This document shows, piece after piece, positions 12,600 through 27,999 of a stretch of DNA of 64,000 nucleotides. This DNA comes from Bagarius yarrelli (taxonomy: Eukaryota; Chordata; Actinopteri; Siluriformes; Sisoridae), in assembly GCA_005784505.1 (NCBI GenBank), contig VCAZ01000055.1, forward strand, positions 2,508,496 to 2,572,495, given 5' to 3'. The position numbers and the translations under genes were made by a program. Below the pieces are notes generated by a model that searched no databases, had not been told where the DNA came from, and was given only the letters and a program-made list of their open reading frames with translations. How positions within the stretch are numbered: the stretch's first letter is position 1; every line of letters begins with the position of its first letter.

Positions 12600-12695
12600 A
12601 GGAGTGAACGGTAAAAGCTCAGTGCTTAAAGAGTTGGGCTGCTTATTAAAAGATTGTGGGTTCAATTCCCAGCACCACCAAGCTAGAACTCTGAG
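12600..12695 (+). mobile_element. SINE head fragment
   Basis: Contains GTGGGTTCAATTCCCAGCAC and CACCAAGCTAGAACTC. It is directly followed by a different repeat from about 12700. Confidence 0.55.
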
Positions 12696-12699
12696 CAAG

Positions 12700-12800
12700 T
12701 CAAGTCTAGTCCCCTTTATTTCTATAGCACTTTTAACAATAGTGATTGTGTTAAAGCAGTCTCTACAAAATCAAACAGTAAAATAGTGTGTTAATACAAA
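12700..12800 (+). repeat. Dispersed repeat (same family as 47690-47790)
   Basis: CCTTTATTTCTATAGCACTT and AACAATAGTGATTGTGTTAA are matched in reverse complement by 47690-47790 (AGTGCTATACCAATAAAACT, GTGACAATCACCATTGTAAA). Probably a nonautonomous DNA element; the class is not certain. Confidence 0.5.
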
Positions 12801-13129
12801 GACAATAATAAAGACATGAGATCTTGCGAGAGCCAATGTATCTCACGAGATCTGACTGGTCTTGTGAGAATGTAACATAGTGGTGAGCCATTGCTAGTGA
12901 TGTTAAAAAAAACAAGTTTTAATATAATGCTCGCTATATTCATATTCAGATATTTTAGTAAACGAGTCAGTCGCCGGTGACAAGCAAACGGCCACTGAGA
13001 TCTTTAAACAAGGTTGCGTTGCACTTGCGTTTGGTTGTGTTATCTGCATGTGAAGTCAAGACAACTACAAAATGAGTACTGTTTCCTGACAGTGGCAAAG
13101 AGGTTGTTAATTAAAAAAACGACCACTTG

Positions 13130-13210
13130 GTTGTTAATTAAAAAAGGACAACTTGGTGGTGCTGGAAATCAAACCCTGATCTTCCAATTCCAACACCTTT
13201 AGCACAGCAA
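13130..13210 (-). mobile_element. SINE head fragment, reverse orientation
   Basis: CTTGGTGGTGCTGGAAATCA and AACCCTGATCTTCC are the reverse complement of the SINE tRNA-like head and middle. It lies just before enah exon 2. Confidence 0.5.
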
Positions 13211-13287
13211 AACCACGTCCCCTCCATCTAAAGAATAAAACTTTGATTAGGGATTAGTAACACCACTGCTGTTACTACTTCTCTTAC

Positions 13288-13453
13288 TTGGTGGTCCTGG
13301 ATTTTGCGGCCCACCACTCGGAAGGCGTTGTTCCCCGTATGGTGATAGATGTGGACTCTGCTGAAACCCGTGGAACCTCCAGCTGGGACCCACTTCTTGT
13401 TGGCGTCGTCATACACCATGACGGCAGCCCGAGCCTGACAGATACTCTGCTCA
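13288..13453 (-). CDS. enah: enah coding exon 2 (EVH1 domain, first half)
   Basis: Exon of 166 nt with acceptor ...cttgtag at 13454-13455 and donor GTAAGAG at 13287. With the five bases of exon 1 it encodes residues 1-57. It starts after M-S with EQSICQARAAVMVYDDANKK and ends with VVGRKIQDHQ. It contains the EVH1 aromatic residues Tyr16 and Trp23, which with Phe77 in the next exon form the groove that holds FPPPP ligands (known from EVH1 structures). The AGGSTGFSR loop distinguishes Mena from EVL. It differs from the mammalian protein as I remember it by Ala for Thr at position 45. The exon ends on a codon boundary, so exon 3 must start in phase 0, as it does. Confidence 0.95.
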
Positions 13454-13796
13454 CTACAAGAAAGGAAAAAACAAGAAACATGAGGAATTTTTATTCTGAT
13501 CATGTTTACCAGTGATCCCTACAGCTTCTTCCAATTCTAACCCTAGATTTATTAAGCCATTAGGAAGACTACCTATAAGATAATCAGAGTCTGCAGGATT
13601 TTGCCATCAGAGAAATGAACAGAAGATCAAGTTTATTTTTATTCGTTTTTTTAAACAACCCACATTCAGCCAAAGCTCGTGCGGAACGTTTACTTGTCTA
13701 CACTTTTACAAAAAGAATTCGGAGAGTGTACCCAAACACACCGAGCAAACCGCACAGAAAGTGTACACACACACACGCTGCACCGAGAGTGTACAC

Positions 13797-13870
13797 ACAC
13801 GCTACACCGAGAGTGTACACACACGCTACACCGAGAGTGTACACACACGCTACACCGAGAGTGTACACAC
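13797..13870. repeat. Short-unit block at array start (24-bp units, CGCTACACC variant)
   Basis: Three near-identical consecutive 24-bp units with CTACACC in place of CTGCACC, forming a distinct start block of the large minisatellite before the (AC)n spacers lengthen. Confidence 0.8.
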
Positions 13871-14544
13871 ACACACACACACGCTGCACCGAGAGTGCAC
13901 ACACACACACACACGCACGCTGCACCGAGAGTGTACACACACACACACACGCTGCACCACCGAGAGGTACACACACACCACACGCTGCACCGAGAGTGTA
14001 CACACACACACACGCTGCACCGAGAGTGTACACACCACACACACGCTACACAACAAAGCCGAGAGTGCACACACACACGCACGCCAATGCACCGAGAGTG
14101 CACACACACGCACGCACACGCACGCTGCACCGAGAGTGCACACACACACGCACGCTGCACGAGAGTGCACGCCGCACAAACCGAGAGTGTACACACACAC
14201 ACGCACGCTGCACCGAGAGTGTACACACTCACGCACCGCTGCACCGAGAGTGTACACACTCACACGCACGCCTGCAACCAGATGCACCGAGAGTGTACAC
14301 ACACACACGCCTCTGCACACGAGAGTGTACACACACACACGCACGCTGCACCGAGAGTGTACACACACATACGACACGAGAGTGTACTGCACCGAGAGTG
14401 TACACACACACGCACACCGGAGTGCTGCACACCGAGAGTGTACACACACATACACACGCTGCACCGAGAGTGTACACACACAACACACACGCTGCACCGA
14501 GAGTGTACACACATACACACAAAACAACACTGCACCCTAGAGTG

Positions 14545-15061
14545 TACCACACAAAATGCACCGAGAGTTTACAAACACTGCACGGAGAGTGTAGTACACA
14601 CACACACACACACACACACTGCACGGAGAGTGTACACACACACACACAACAACACACACACCACTGCACAGAGAGTGTACACACACACACACTGCACACG
14701 GAGAGTGTACAGACACACACACACCTGAGAGTGTACACACACACACACTGCACGGAGAGTGTACACACACACACACTGCACACACAGCACTGCACGGAGG
14801 TGTGTACACACACACACTGCACGGAGAGTGCACACACACACATGGAGAGTGTACACACACACACACTGCACGGAGAGTGTACACACACACACACTGCACG
14901 TGTGTACACACACACCACTGCACGGAGAGTGTACACACACACACACACACTGCACGGAGAGTGAGTGTACACACACACACACCTGCACCCTGCACGAGAG
15001 TGTACACACACACCAGGCACTGCACAGAGTGTACACACACACACCACACTGCACGGAGAGT

Positions 15062-15105
<44 letters not shown>

Positions 15106-15530
15106 CACGGAGAGTGTACACACACACACACACACTGCACGGAGAGTGTACACACACACACACCACACTGCACGGAGAGTGTACACACACACACACACAC
15201 ACTGCACGGAGAGTGTACACACACACACACATGCCACACACACACACACACTGCACCACACAACACACACACACACACCACACACACACCTGCACACTGA
15301 CGGAGAGTGTACACACACACACACACACACACACCCTGCACGCAGAGGTGTACACACACACACGCTGCACGGAGTGTCACACCGCAACGCTGCACGGAGA
15401 GTACACACACACGCTGCACGGAGAGTGTACACACACACGCTGCACGGAGAGTGTACACAACACGGCAGAGTGTACACACACACGCTGCACGGAGATGTAC
15501 ACACACACGCTGCACGGAGAGTGTAACACA
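14545..15530. repeat. Minisatellite block dominated by the CACGGAGAG variant
   Basis: Most cores here read CTGCACGGAGAGTGTAC and lack the C that precedes CTG elsewhere in the array. It includes a pure (AC)n run near 15063-15110. The block is flanked by CACCGAGAG units on the left and CACAGAGAG units on the right (15530-15710). Confidence 0.8.
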
Positions 15531-15852
15531 CACACACGCTGCACAGAGAGTGGTACACACCACGCTGCACAGAGAGTGTACACACACACGCTGCACAAGA
15601 GTGTACACACGCACGCTGCACAGAGATCACAGTGTACACACACGCACGCTGCACAGAGAGTGTACACACAGCACGCACGGAGTGTCACACACGCACGCTG
15701 CACCAGAGTGTACACACACGCACGCTGCACCGAGAGTGTACACACACGCACGCTGCACCGAGAGTGTACACACACGCACGCTTGACCGAGATGCACACAC
15801 GCACCCACGAGTACACACAAGTGTACACACACGCACGCTGCACCGAGAGTGT

Positions 15853-15883
<31 letters not shown>

Positions 15884-18739
15884 ATGCACCGAGAGTGTAC
15901 ACACACACAACAACTGCACACACACAACACACCCACTTGCGGAGAGTGTAACACACACACACACTGCACGGAGAGTGGAACCACACACACACACAGAGAG
16001 AGTGTACACACACAACACACTGCACGGAGAGTGTACACACACACACACTCACTGCACGCACGAGAGAGTGTACACACACCACACTGCACTACGAGACTGT
16101 AACACACACACACTGCACGGAGAGTGTACACACACACACACACTGCACGGAGATTGTACACACACACACACTGCACGGAGAGTGTACACACACACACTGC
16201 ACTGAAGTGTACACCACGACACACTGCAGGAGATGTACACACCCACACTGCACTGAAGTGTACACACACACCGCCAACCACACACACACTGCACGAGAGT
16301 GTACACACACACACACTGCACGGAGAGAGTGTACACACACACACCGCTGCACGGAGAGTGTACACACACACACACACTGCACGCACTGAGAGTGTACACA
16401 CACACACACTGCACGGAGAGTGTACACACACACACACACTGCACACTGCACCGAGAGGTACACACACACACACTGCACACACACCTGCACGAGAGTGTAC
16501 ACACACACACACACACAACACTGCACGGAGAGTGTACACACACACACTGCACCGAGAGTGTACACCACACACACTGCACACAAACACAAACTGGAGAGTG
16601 TACACACACACACACACGCTGCACACACTGCACACGCTGAGAGAGTGTACACACACACACACACACACTGCACGAGTGTACACACCACACACGCACCGTG
16701 TGTGCACCGAGAGTGTACACACACACACACGCTGTACACACACCCACTGCACGAGAGAGTGTACACACACACACACGCACATGCACCGAGAGTGTACACA
16801 CACACACACGACTGCACCACCCTGCCGGAGAGTGTACACACACACACACTGCAACCGAGAGTGTACACACACACACACTGCACGGAGAGGTGTACACACA
16901 CACACACTGCACCGAGAGTGTACAAACCCACACACGCTGCACACCACACACACACACGCTGCACCGAGAGTGTACACACACACACACGCTGCACCGAGAA
17001 GTGCACCGATACACACACACACACACTGCACCGAGAGTGTACACCACCCACACACACACGCTGCACACGAGAGTGTACACACACACACGCTGCACCGAGA
17101 GTGTAACACACACACACACACACACACACTGCTGCTGCACCGAGAGTGTACACACACACACACACACTGCACCGAGATGTACACACCACAACACGCTGCA
17201 CGAGAGCTGTACACACACACACACACGCTGCACGGAGAGTGTACACACACACACACACACCTGCACAACCGAGAGTGTACACACACACACACACACGCTG
17301 CACCGAGAGTGTACACACACACACACACACACACACCCGCTGCCACACTGCACACACACGCTGCACACCAGAGTGTACACACACACACACACACACACAC
17401 ACGCTGCACCGAGAGTGTACACACACACACACACGCTGTACACACACACACACGCTGCACAAACCCGAGAGGTACACACACACCACGCTGCACCTAGAGA
17501 TTGTACACACACACACACCGCTGCACACACAACAAAACACACACCGAGTGTACACACACACACACACACACACTGCACCACAGAGTGTACGCTGTACGAG
17601 AGTGTACACACACACACACACACACGCTGCAGAGAGTGTACACACACACAGAGTGTCACACACACACACACTGCACCCACACTTCTTGCACCGAGAGTAC
17701 ACACACACACACACGCTGCACCGAGAGTGTACACACACACACAGACCACACGCACGCTGCACCGAGAGTGTACCACACACGCTGCACAGAGACACACACG
17801 CTGCCACGAGAGTGTACACCACACACACCTCTGCACGCCGAGAGTGTAACACACACAACACACTGATGCACACGCTGCACGGAGAGTGGTACACACACAC
17901 ACGCTGCACCGAGAGTGTACACACACACACACTGACTGCACCACACAACGAGAGAGTGTACACACACACACACACGCTGCACACACACTGCACAGGAGAG
18001 TGTACACACACACACGCTGCACCGAGAACACACACACGCACACGCACGAGAGTGTACACACACACACGTGCACACACAGAGTGTACACACACACACTGCA
18101 CACCTGCACCGAGTGTACACACACACACACACCGCTGCACCGGAGAGTGTACACACACACACTGCACGGAGAGTGGTACACACACACACACACCACGCTG
18201 CACGGAGAGAGTGTACACACACAACACCGGAGAGTGTACACAACACACACTGCACGGAGAGTGTACACACACACACACACGCTGCACCACACGCGAGAGT
18301 GTACACACACACACACGCACGGAGAGTGAACACACACACAACTGCACCACACAACGCTGAGAGTGTACACACACACACACACTGCACCGAGAGTTGTACA
18401 CCACACACTGCACACACCACAAGAGTGCACGAGAGTGTACACACACACACACACACACACTGCACACACACACACACTGCACCGAGAGTGTACACACACA
18501 CACACCACTGCATGCACCGAGAGTGTACACACCACACACACCACACACACGTGCAGCACACACACACACACACACTGCACCGAGAGTGTACACACACACC
18601 ACAACTGCACGGAGAGTGCACACACACACACACCCACACACACACTGCACGGAGAGTTCAACACACACCTGCACGGAGGTGTACACACACACACACACAC
18701 ACAGAGTGCACACCCACACCACACGCTGCCACGGAGAGT

Positions 18740-18791
<52 letters not shown>

Positions 18792-18869
18792 CACTGCAAC
18801 ACACGAAGTGTACACACACACACACGCACACACACACAGACACACACACACCAACGCTGCACCGAGGTG

Positions 18870-19212
18870 TACACACACACACACGCTGCACCAGAGAGTA
18901 CACACACCACACGCTGCACCGAGAGTGTACACACACACACACGCACACACAACTGTGCACACACGACGAGAGTACACACACACACACTTCACTCTGCACC
19001 GGATGAGAGTGTACACACACACACACACGCTGCACCGAGAGTGTACACACACACACACTGCACCCGATAGTGTACACACACACACAGCTGCACCTGCACC
19101 GAGAGTGTACACACACACACACGCTGCACCGACCGAGAGTGTACACACACACACACCACGCTGCACCGAGAGTGTACACAACACACACACACCGCCACCG
19201 AGAGTGCTACAC

Positions 19213-19243
<31 letters not shown>

Positions 19244-22230
19244 CACCGCTGCAGAGTGTACACACACACACACGCGCACACACACAACTGCACCGAGAGT
19301 GTACACACACCACGGACACACACACACACTGCTGCACCGAGAGTGTACACACACACACACACGCAACGAGAGTGCACCACCACGCCGAGAGTGTACACAC
19401 ACACACACACCAGAGTGTACGCTGCCACCACACGCTGCAGTGTACACACACACACACACACACACACGCTGCACACACGCTGCACGAGAGTGTACACACA
19501 CACACACACACAGAGTGTAACACACAACACACACACAGCTGCACCGAGAGTGTACACACACAAACACGCTGCACCACACAACACACGCTGCACACCGAGA
19601 GTGTACACACACACACGCTGCACCGAGAGTGTACACACACACACACCCACACACCACTGCACCGACCACACACACACTGCACGGCACCGAGTGTACATAC
19701 ACACACTGACACACACAGCTGTACACACACAACACACACGCTGCACCGATAGTGTACACACACACACACACCACACACACGCTGCACCGAGAGTGTACAC
19801 ACACACACACGCTGTCACCCGAGAGTGTACCACACACACACACGCTGCACCGAGAGTGTACACACACACACACACAACAAGGACCACACACACGCTGCAC
19901 CGAGAGTGTACACACACACACCACACACACAACACAACACGCTGCACCGCTGCACGAGTGTACACACACACACACACCGACACACACACACACACACACA
20001 CACACACCTGCGGGAGTGCTGTACCAACACACGCACCGAGAGTGTACACACACACACACCGCCTGAGAGTGTACACACACACACCGACACACACCACACA
20101 CACTTGCACGGAGAGTCCACACACACACTGCACCGAGGAGTGTACAAACACACACACCAACCTTCCAACAAGTGTACACCACACACAACACGCTGCACCG
20201 AGAGTGTACACACACACACGCTGCACCGAGAGTGTACACCCACACGCGCTGCACCGAGAGTGTACACACACACACACACGCTGCACCGAGAGTGTACACA
20301 CACACACACGCACACCGAGAAGTGCACGACCACACAGTGTACACACACACACACACACACACACCCAGCTGCACCGAGAGTGTACACACCACACGCTGCA
20401 CACACACACACACACACACGACACGAGTGTACACCGAGAGCTGCCACCGAGAACCGTGTACACACACACACACGCTGCACCGAGAGTGTACACACCACAC
20501 ACACGCTGCACCGAGAGTGTACACACACACACACCCACACAACACAACACCAACACACGTGCAACCGAGAGTGTACACACACACACACACGCTGCACCGA
20601 GAGAGTGTACACACACACACACGCTGCACCGGAGTGTACACACACACACACCACACACACACACACTCTGCTGCACCAGAGAGTGTACACCACACACACA
20701 CACACGCTGCACCGAGAGTGTAACCACGCTGCACCGAGTGTACACACACACACACGCTGCACCGAGAGTTCACAACACACACACTCGTACACCGAGAGTG
20801 TACACACACACACACACACACGCTGCACCGAGAGTGTACACACACACACACACACCGCTGCACCGAGAGTGTACACACACACACACACACACGCTGCACC
20901 GAGAGTGTACACACACACACACGCACACACACACACTGCACAGCTGCAGAGGGTACACACACCACACGTACACACACACACACACGCACACTGCACCGGA
21001 GTGTACACACACACACACACGCTGCACCGACACCCCACACACACCGCTGCACCGAGAGTGTACACACACACACACACACACACACCACGCACACACACAC
21101 ACACCACCCACGCTGCACCACCCACACACGAGAGTGTACACACACACACACACCACCGACACACACACAAACACGCTGCTGCACCGAGAGTGTACACACA
21201 CACACACACACAGCACCGAGAGTGTACACACACACACGCTGCACCGAGTGACACACACACGCTGACCGAGTGTACACACACACACACACACGCTGCACCG
21301 GAGTGTAACACACTACACACACCCGCTGCACCGAGAGTGTACACACCCACACACTTCACACACGCTGCACACCGAGAGTGTACACACACACACACACACA
21401 CACAGCCTGCACACACACAAACGCGTGCACACTGCACCGAGAGTGTACACACACACACACACACAACCGACACACACAACACCACAGCTGCACCGAGGTG
21501 CACCGAGAGTGTACACACACACACGCTGCACGAGAGTGTACACACACACACGCTGCACCACACACACGAGAGTGTACACACACACACACACACACACACG
21601 CCTGCATAGTGACGAGGGAAACACACACACACACGCTGCACCGAGATGCACACCGAGAGTGTACACACACACACCACACACAGGCGCTGCACCACACCTG
21701 CACCGAGACACACACCACACACACACACACATGACCGAGAGTGTACACACACACACACACACGCTGCACCGAGAGTGTACACACACACACACACACACGC
21801 TGCACCGAGAGTGTACACACACACCCCACTTGCACCGAGATAGCGTGTACCCACACACACACACGCTGCACCGAGAGTGTACACACAACACACGCTGCAC
21901 CGAGTGTACACACACACACACGCTGCCACCGAGAGTGTACACACACACACACACGCTGCACCGAGAGTGTACACACACACCACACACACACACACGCTGC
22001 ACCGAGAGTGTACACACACACACACACACACGCTGCACCGAGAGTGTACACACCACACACACACGCTGCCGAGAGTGTACACACACACACGCTGCACCCG
22101 AGAGTGTACACACACACACACACACACACACCGCTGCACCACACACACGAGACACCGTGTACACACACACACACACCGACACACGAGAGTGTACACACAC
22201 ACACACACACACACGCTGCACCGAGAGTGT

Positions 22231-22262
<32 letters not shown>

Positions 22263-22982
22263 CACCGAGAGTGTACACACAGCCACACACACACACACAC
22301 ACGCTGCACCGACACATACACACGCTGCACCGAGAGTGTACACACACACACAGAGTGTACACACACGCTGCACCGAGAGTGTACACACACACACACACAC
22401 ACACACGCTGCACCGAGAGGTGTACACACACACACACACACACACACACGCCCGAGAGTGTGCACCGAGAGTGTACACACACACACACACACACACGCTG
22501 CACCGAGAGTGTACACACACACACACACACACACACACGCTGCAACCGATGAGTTGCACCGTACACACACACACACAGCACCGAGAGTGTACACACACAC
22601 GCTGCACCGAGAGTGTACACACACCACACACACACACCACGCTGCACCGAGAGTGTACACACACACACAGTGTAACACACAAGCTGCACCGACACACACA
22701 CACACACACACACCACGCTTGCACCGAGAGTGTACACACACACACACACACACCTGCCAGAGTGTACACACACACACCGCTGCACCGAGAGTGTACACAC
22801 ACACACGCTGACCGAGAGTCACACACACACACACACACACACGCTTGCACACGCACGAGTGTACACACACACACACACAACACACACACAAACACACACA
22901 CACGCTGCACCGAGAGTGTACACACACACACACACTGCACCGAGAGTGTACACACCACACACACACGCTGCACCGAGAGTGT

Positions 22983-23014
<32 letters not shown>

Positions 23015-23089
23015 CACCGACCGAGAGTGTACACACACACACACGCTGCACACACACACGCAACACACCACACACGCTGCACCGAGAGT

Positions 23090-23127
<38 letters not shown>

Positions 23128-23543
23128 CCACCGAGAGTGTACACACACAACACACCTGACTGCACACGAGAGTGTACCACGACAGTGTCACACACACACA
23201 CACACGCTGCAACACGAGAGTGTACACACACACACACACACGCTGCACCGAGAGTGTACACACACACACACACACACCCACACACACCGCTGCACCTAGA
23301 GTGTACACACACACACACACACACATACGCTGCACCGAGAGTGTACACACACACACACACTGCACGCTGCACCGACACACAAACACACGCTGCACCGAGA
23401 GTGTACACACACACACACACACACTGCACACACGCTGCACCGAGAGTGTACACACAACACACACACACACACACAGCTGCACCGAGAGTGTACACACACA
23501 CACACACACACGCTGCACCGAGAGTGTAACACACACACAACCT

Positions 23544-23579
<36 letters not shown>

Positions 23580-23904
23580 CACGCTGCACCGAGAGTGTAC
23601 ACACACACACACACGCTGCACCACACACAAACACGACCGAGTGTACACACACACACACACCACGCTTGCACCACACACACACACCACACGCTGCACCGAG
23701 AGTGTACACACACACACACACCGCTGCACCGAGAGTGTACACACACACACAGCTGCACCGAGAGTGCACACACACACGCTGCACCGAGAGTGTACACACA
23801 CCACACACACACACACACCAGCTGCACACCGAGTGTGTAACACACACACACGAGAGAGTGTACACACACCACACACACACACACACACGCTGCACCGAGA
23901 GTGT

Positions 23905-23936
<32 letters not shown>

Positions 23937-24261
23937 CAGAGAGTGTACACACACACACGCTGCACCGAGAGTGTACACACACACACACACACACACACAC
24001 CACACACACGCTGCACCGAGAGTGTACACCACACACACACACACACACGCTGCACCGAGAGTGTACACACACACACACACACACACGCTGCACACCACAC
24101 ACACACACGAGAGTGTCACACACACACACACACACGAGTTTACGCACACGCTGCACGAGAGTGTACACACACACACACACACACGCTGCACCGAGAGTGT
24201 ACACACACACACCACACACGAGAGTGTACACACACACACACACACACGCTGCACCGAGAGT

Positions 24262-24307
<46 letters not shown>

Positions 24308-24575
24308 GCTGCACCGAGAGTGTACACACACACACACACACGCTGCACCGAGAGTGTACACACACACACACACGCTGCACAGTGTACACACACACACACA
24401 CCGCTGCACACGAGAGTGCACACCACACACACACGCTGCACCGAGAGTGTACACACACACACACACCGACACACACACACACGCTGCACCGAGAGTGTAC
24501 ACACACACACACACACGCTGCACCGAGTACACGTACACACACACACACACGCTGCACGAGAGTGTACGAGAGTGT

Positions 24576-24607
<32 letters not shown>

Positions 24608-24813
24608 CACACACACACACACACGCTGCACCGAGAGTGTACACACACACACACGCTGCACCGAGAGGTACACAGAGTGTACACACACACCACGCTGCAC
24701 GCACACACCACACGCTGCACACCGAGAGTGTACACACACACACACACGCTGTACACACGACAACACACCGAGCTGTACACACACACACCGACGAGTGTAC
24801 ACCCCAACACGAG

Positions 24814-24856
<43 letters not shown>

Positions 24857-25890
24857 CACCGAGAGTGCACCACGAGAGTGTACACCACACAACGTGCACA
24901 CACACACACACGCGCACCGAGGATGCACACAACCGACCTAGAGTGTACGCACACACACACGCTGCACCGAGAGTGTACACACACACACACGCTGCACCGA
25001 GAGTGTACACACACACACACACACCACACACGCTGCCACCGAGAGAGTGTACACACACACACACACCACGCTGCACCGAGAGTGTACAACACACACACAC
25101 ACACAGAGTGTACGCTGCACCGAGAGTTTACACACCGCTGCACCGTGTACACACACACACACACACACGAGAGGGTACACACACACCACACACGCTGCAC
25201 CGAGAGTGTACACACACACACACTCTGTGTACACACACACACACACGCTGCACCGAGATGTACGTACACACACAACACGCTGCACAGAGAGTGTAACACA
25301 CCACACACACCGCTGGCACCGAGTGTACACACCACACAGCACTCTGCACACACACACACACACACGCTGCACCGAGAGGTACACACACACACGAGAGTGT
25401 ACACACAAACACACACACACCGACACACGCACACACACCACACGCTGCACCGTACCACACACACGCTGCACACAACACACACGACGAGTGTACACCGACG
25501 AGTGTACACCACACACACACACCACGCTGCACCGAGAGTGTACACACACACACACGCTGCACCACACACACGCTGCAGAGTGTACAACACACACACACAC
25601 ACGACTGCACAGAGCACCGAGAGTGTACACACACACACACGCTGCACCGAGAGTGTACACACACACACACACACTGCACCGAGCTGCAGTGTACACACAC
25701 ACCACACACACACACACACCACACACACACACGCTGCACCGAGAGTGTACGCACACACACACACACACACAGAGTGTACGCTGCACACACACACCACGCT
25801 GACCGAGAGTGTACGCACACACACACACGCTGCACCGATAGTGTACGCACACACACACACGCTGCACCGCTGCACACAAACGATAGTGTA
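18870..25890. repeat. Long central block, CACCGAGAG variant with long (AC)n spacers
   Basis: About 7 kb in which nearly every core is GCTGCACCGAGAGTGTAC with spacer runs of very variable AC count. Many one-base insertions and deletions occur (for example gagaggtac and gtgtaacac). Noisy single-base variation is concentrated here, while the variant state is uniform. Confidence 0.8.
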
Positions 25891-25899
25891 CGCACACAC

Positions 25900-26830
25900 A
25901 CACACGCTGCACAGAGAGTGTACGCACGCACACACACACACACTGCAACACGACAAGAGTGTAACGCACAGCACACGAGCACACACACACTGCACAGAGA
26001 GTGTACGCACTCACACACACACACACTGCACAGAGAGTGTACACCGCACACACACACACACACTGCACAGAGAGTGGTACGCACGCCACACACACTGCAC
26101 AGAGAGTGTACGCACGCACACACCACTGCACAGAGAGTGTACGCACGCACACACACACACTGCACAGAGAGTGTACGCACGCACACACACTGCACAGAGA
26201 GTGTACGCACGCACACACACTGCACAGAGAGTGTACCACGCACGCACACACACTGCACAGAGAGTGTACGCACGCACACACACACTGCACGAGAGTGTAC
26301 ACACACACACTGCACAGAGAGTGTACGCACGCACACACTGCACAGAGAGTGTACGCACGCACACACACTGCACAGAGAGTGTACGCACGCACACACACTG
26401 CACAGAGAGTGTACGCACGCACACACACTGCACAGAGAGTGTACGCACGCACACACACTGCACAGAGAGTGTACGCACGCACACACACTGCACAGAGAGT
26501 GTACGCACGCACACACACTGCACAGAGAGTGTACGCACGCACACACACTGCACAGAGAGTGTACGCACGCACACACACTGCACAGAGAGTGTACGCACAC
26601 ACACACCTGCACAGAGAGTGTACGCACACACACACACTGCACAGAGAGTGTACGCACGCACACACACTGCACAGAGAGTGTACGCACGCACACACACTGC
26701 ACAGAGAGTGTACGCACACCACATGCACACACACACACTGCACAGAGAGTGTACACACACACACTGCACAGAGAGTGTACACACACACACACACTGCACA
26801 GAGAGTGTACACACACACACACACCACACA
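25900..26830. repeat. Homogeneous 30-bp block, CACAGAGAG variant with CGCACGCAC spacer
   Basis: Cores read TGCACAGAGAGTGTAC, then CGCACGCACACACAC. Between 26340 and about 26600 consecutive units are identical and exactly 30 bp long. This is the cleanest part of the whole array and suggests recent unit amplification or local conversion. Confidence 0.9.
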
Positions 26831-26839
26831 CACTGCACA

Positions 26840-27340
26840 GAGAGTGTACGCACGCACGCACGCTGCACAGAGAGTGTACGCACGCACGCACGCTGCACAG
26901 AGAGTGTGCGCACGCACGCACGCTGCACAGAGAGTGTGCGCACGCACGCACGCTGCACCGAGAGTGTGCCACGCACGCACGCACGCTGCACGCAGAGCTG
27001 CACCGAGAGTGCGCACAACGCACGCACGCTGCACCGAGAGTGTGCGCACGCACGCACGCTGCACCGAGAGTGTGCGCACGCACGCACGCTGCACGAGAGG
27101 TGCGCACGCACGCACGCTGACCGAGTGTGCGCACACACGCACACGCTGCACCGAGAGTGTGCGCACACACACACGCTGCACCGAGAGTGTGCGCACACAC
27201 ACACGCGCACGCTGCACCGAGCAGAGTGTGCGCACACACACACGCGCTGCACCGAGAGTGTGCGCACACACACACGCTGCACACCGAGAGTGTGCGCACA
27301 CACACGCTGCACGAGTGTGCGCCACACACACACGCTGCAC
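26840..27340. repeat. CpG-dense block of the minisatellite (GTGCGCACGCACGCACGC type)
   Basis: Units of about 30 bp in which GTGTAC is replaced by GTGCGC and the spacer by repeated CGCA, giving several CpGs per unit. They lie between CACAGAGAG blocks on both sides. CpG survival in repeated DNA implies either youth or low methylation (inference). Confidence 0.85.
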
Positions 27341-27508
27341 CGAGAGTGTACGCACACACACACGCTGCACAGAGAGTGTACGCACACACACACACACGCT
27401 GCACAGAGAGTGTACGCACACACACACGCTGCACAGAGAGTGTACGCACACACACACACTGCACAGAGAGTGTACGCACACACACACACACTGCACAGAG
27501 AGTGTACG

Positions 27509-27540
<32 letters not shown>

Positions 27541-27999
27541 AGAGAGTGTACGCACACACACACACTGCACAGAGAGTGTACGCACACACACACACTGCAC
27601 AGAGAGTGTACGCACACACACACACTGCACAGAGAGTGTACGCACACACACACACTGACACACACACACACTGCACAGAGAGTGTACGCACACACACACA
27701 CTGCACAGAGAGTGTACGCACACACACACACACTGCACAGAGAGTGTACGCACACACACACACACACTGCACACACACACACACACACCTGAGAGTGTAC
27801 GCACACACACACACACACTGCACAGACACACACACACACTGCACAGAGAGTGTACACACACACACACACACACTGCACAGAGAGTGTACGCACACACACC
27901 CACACACACACTGCACAAGAGTGTACACACACACACACCACACTGCCACAGAGAGGTGTACACACGCACACACACACTGCACAGAGAGTGTACACACGC

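Noticed and set aside
13228..13284. Extension of the exon 2 frame past the donor
   Set aside because: GTAAGAG donor and intact joining to exon 3 show that the open frame beyond 13288 is intron.
16089..19808. 1,239-codon minus-strand open frame
   Set aside because: Same repeat artefact.
19815..25100. 1,761-codon minus-strand open frame, Cys-Val rich
   Set aside because: It lies wholly in the tandem array. All frames are open there because the unit has no stops; no splice, promoter or codon-use support.
23666..27658. 1,330-codon plus-strand open frame, His-Thr rich
   Set aside because: Same cause; frame changes with each indel yet stays open, which a real gene would not do.
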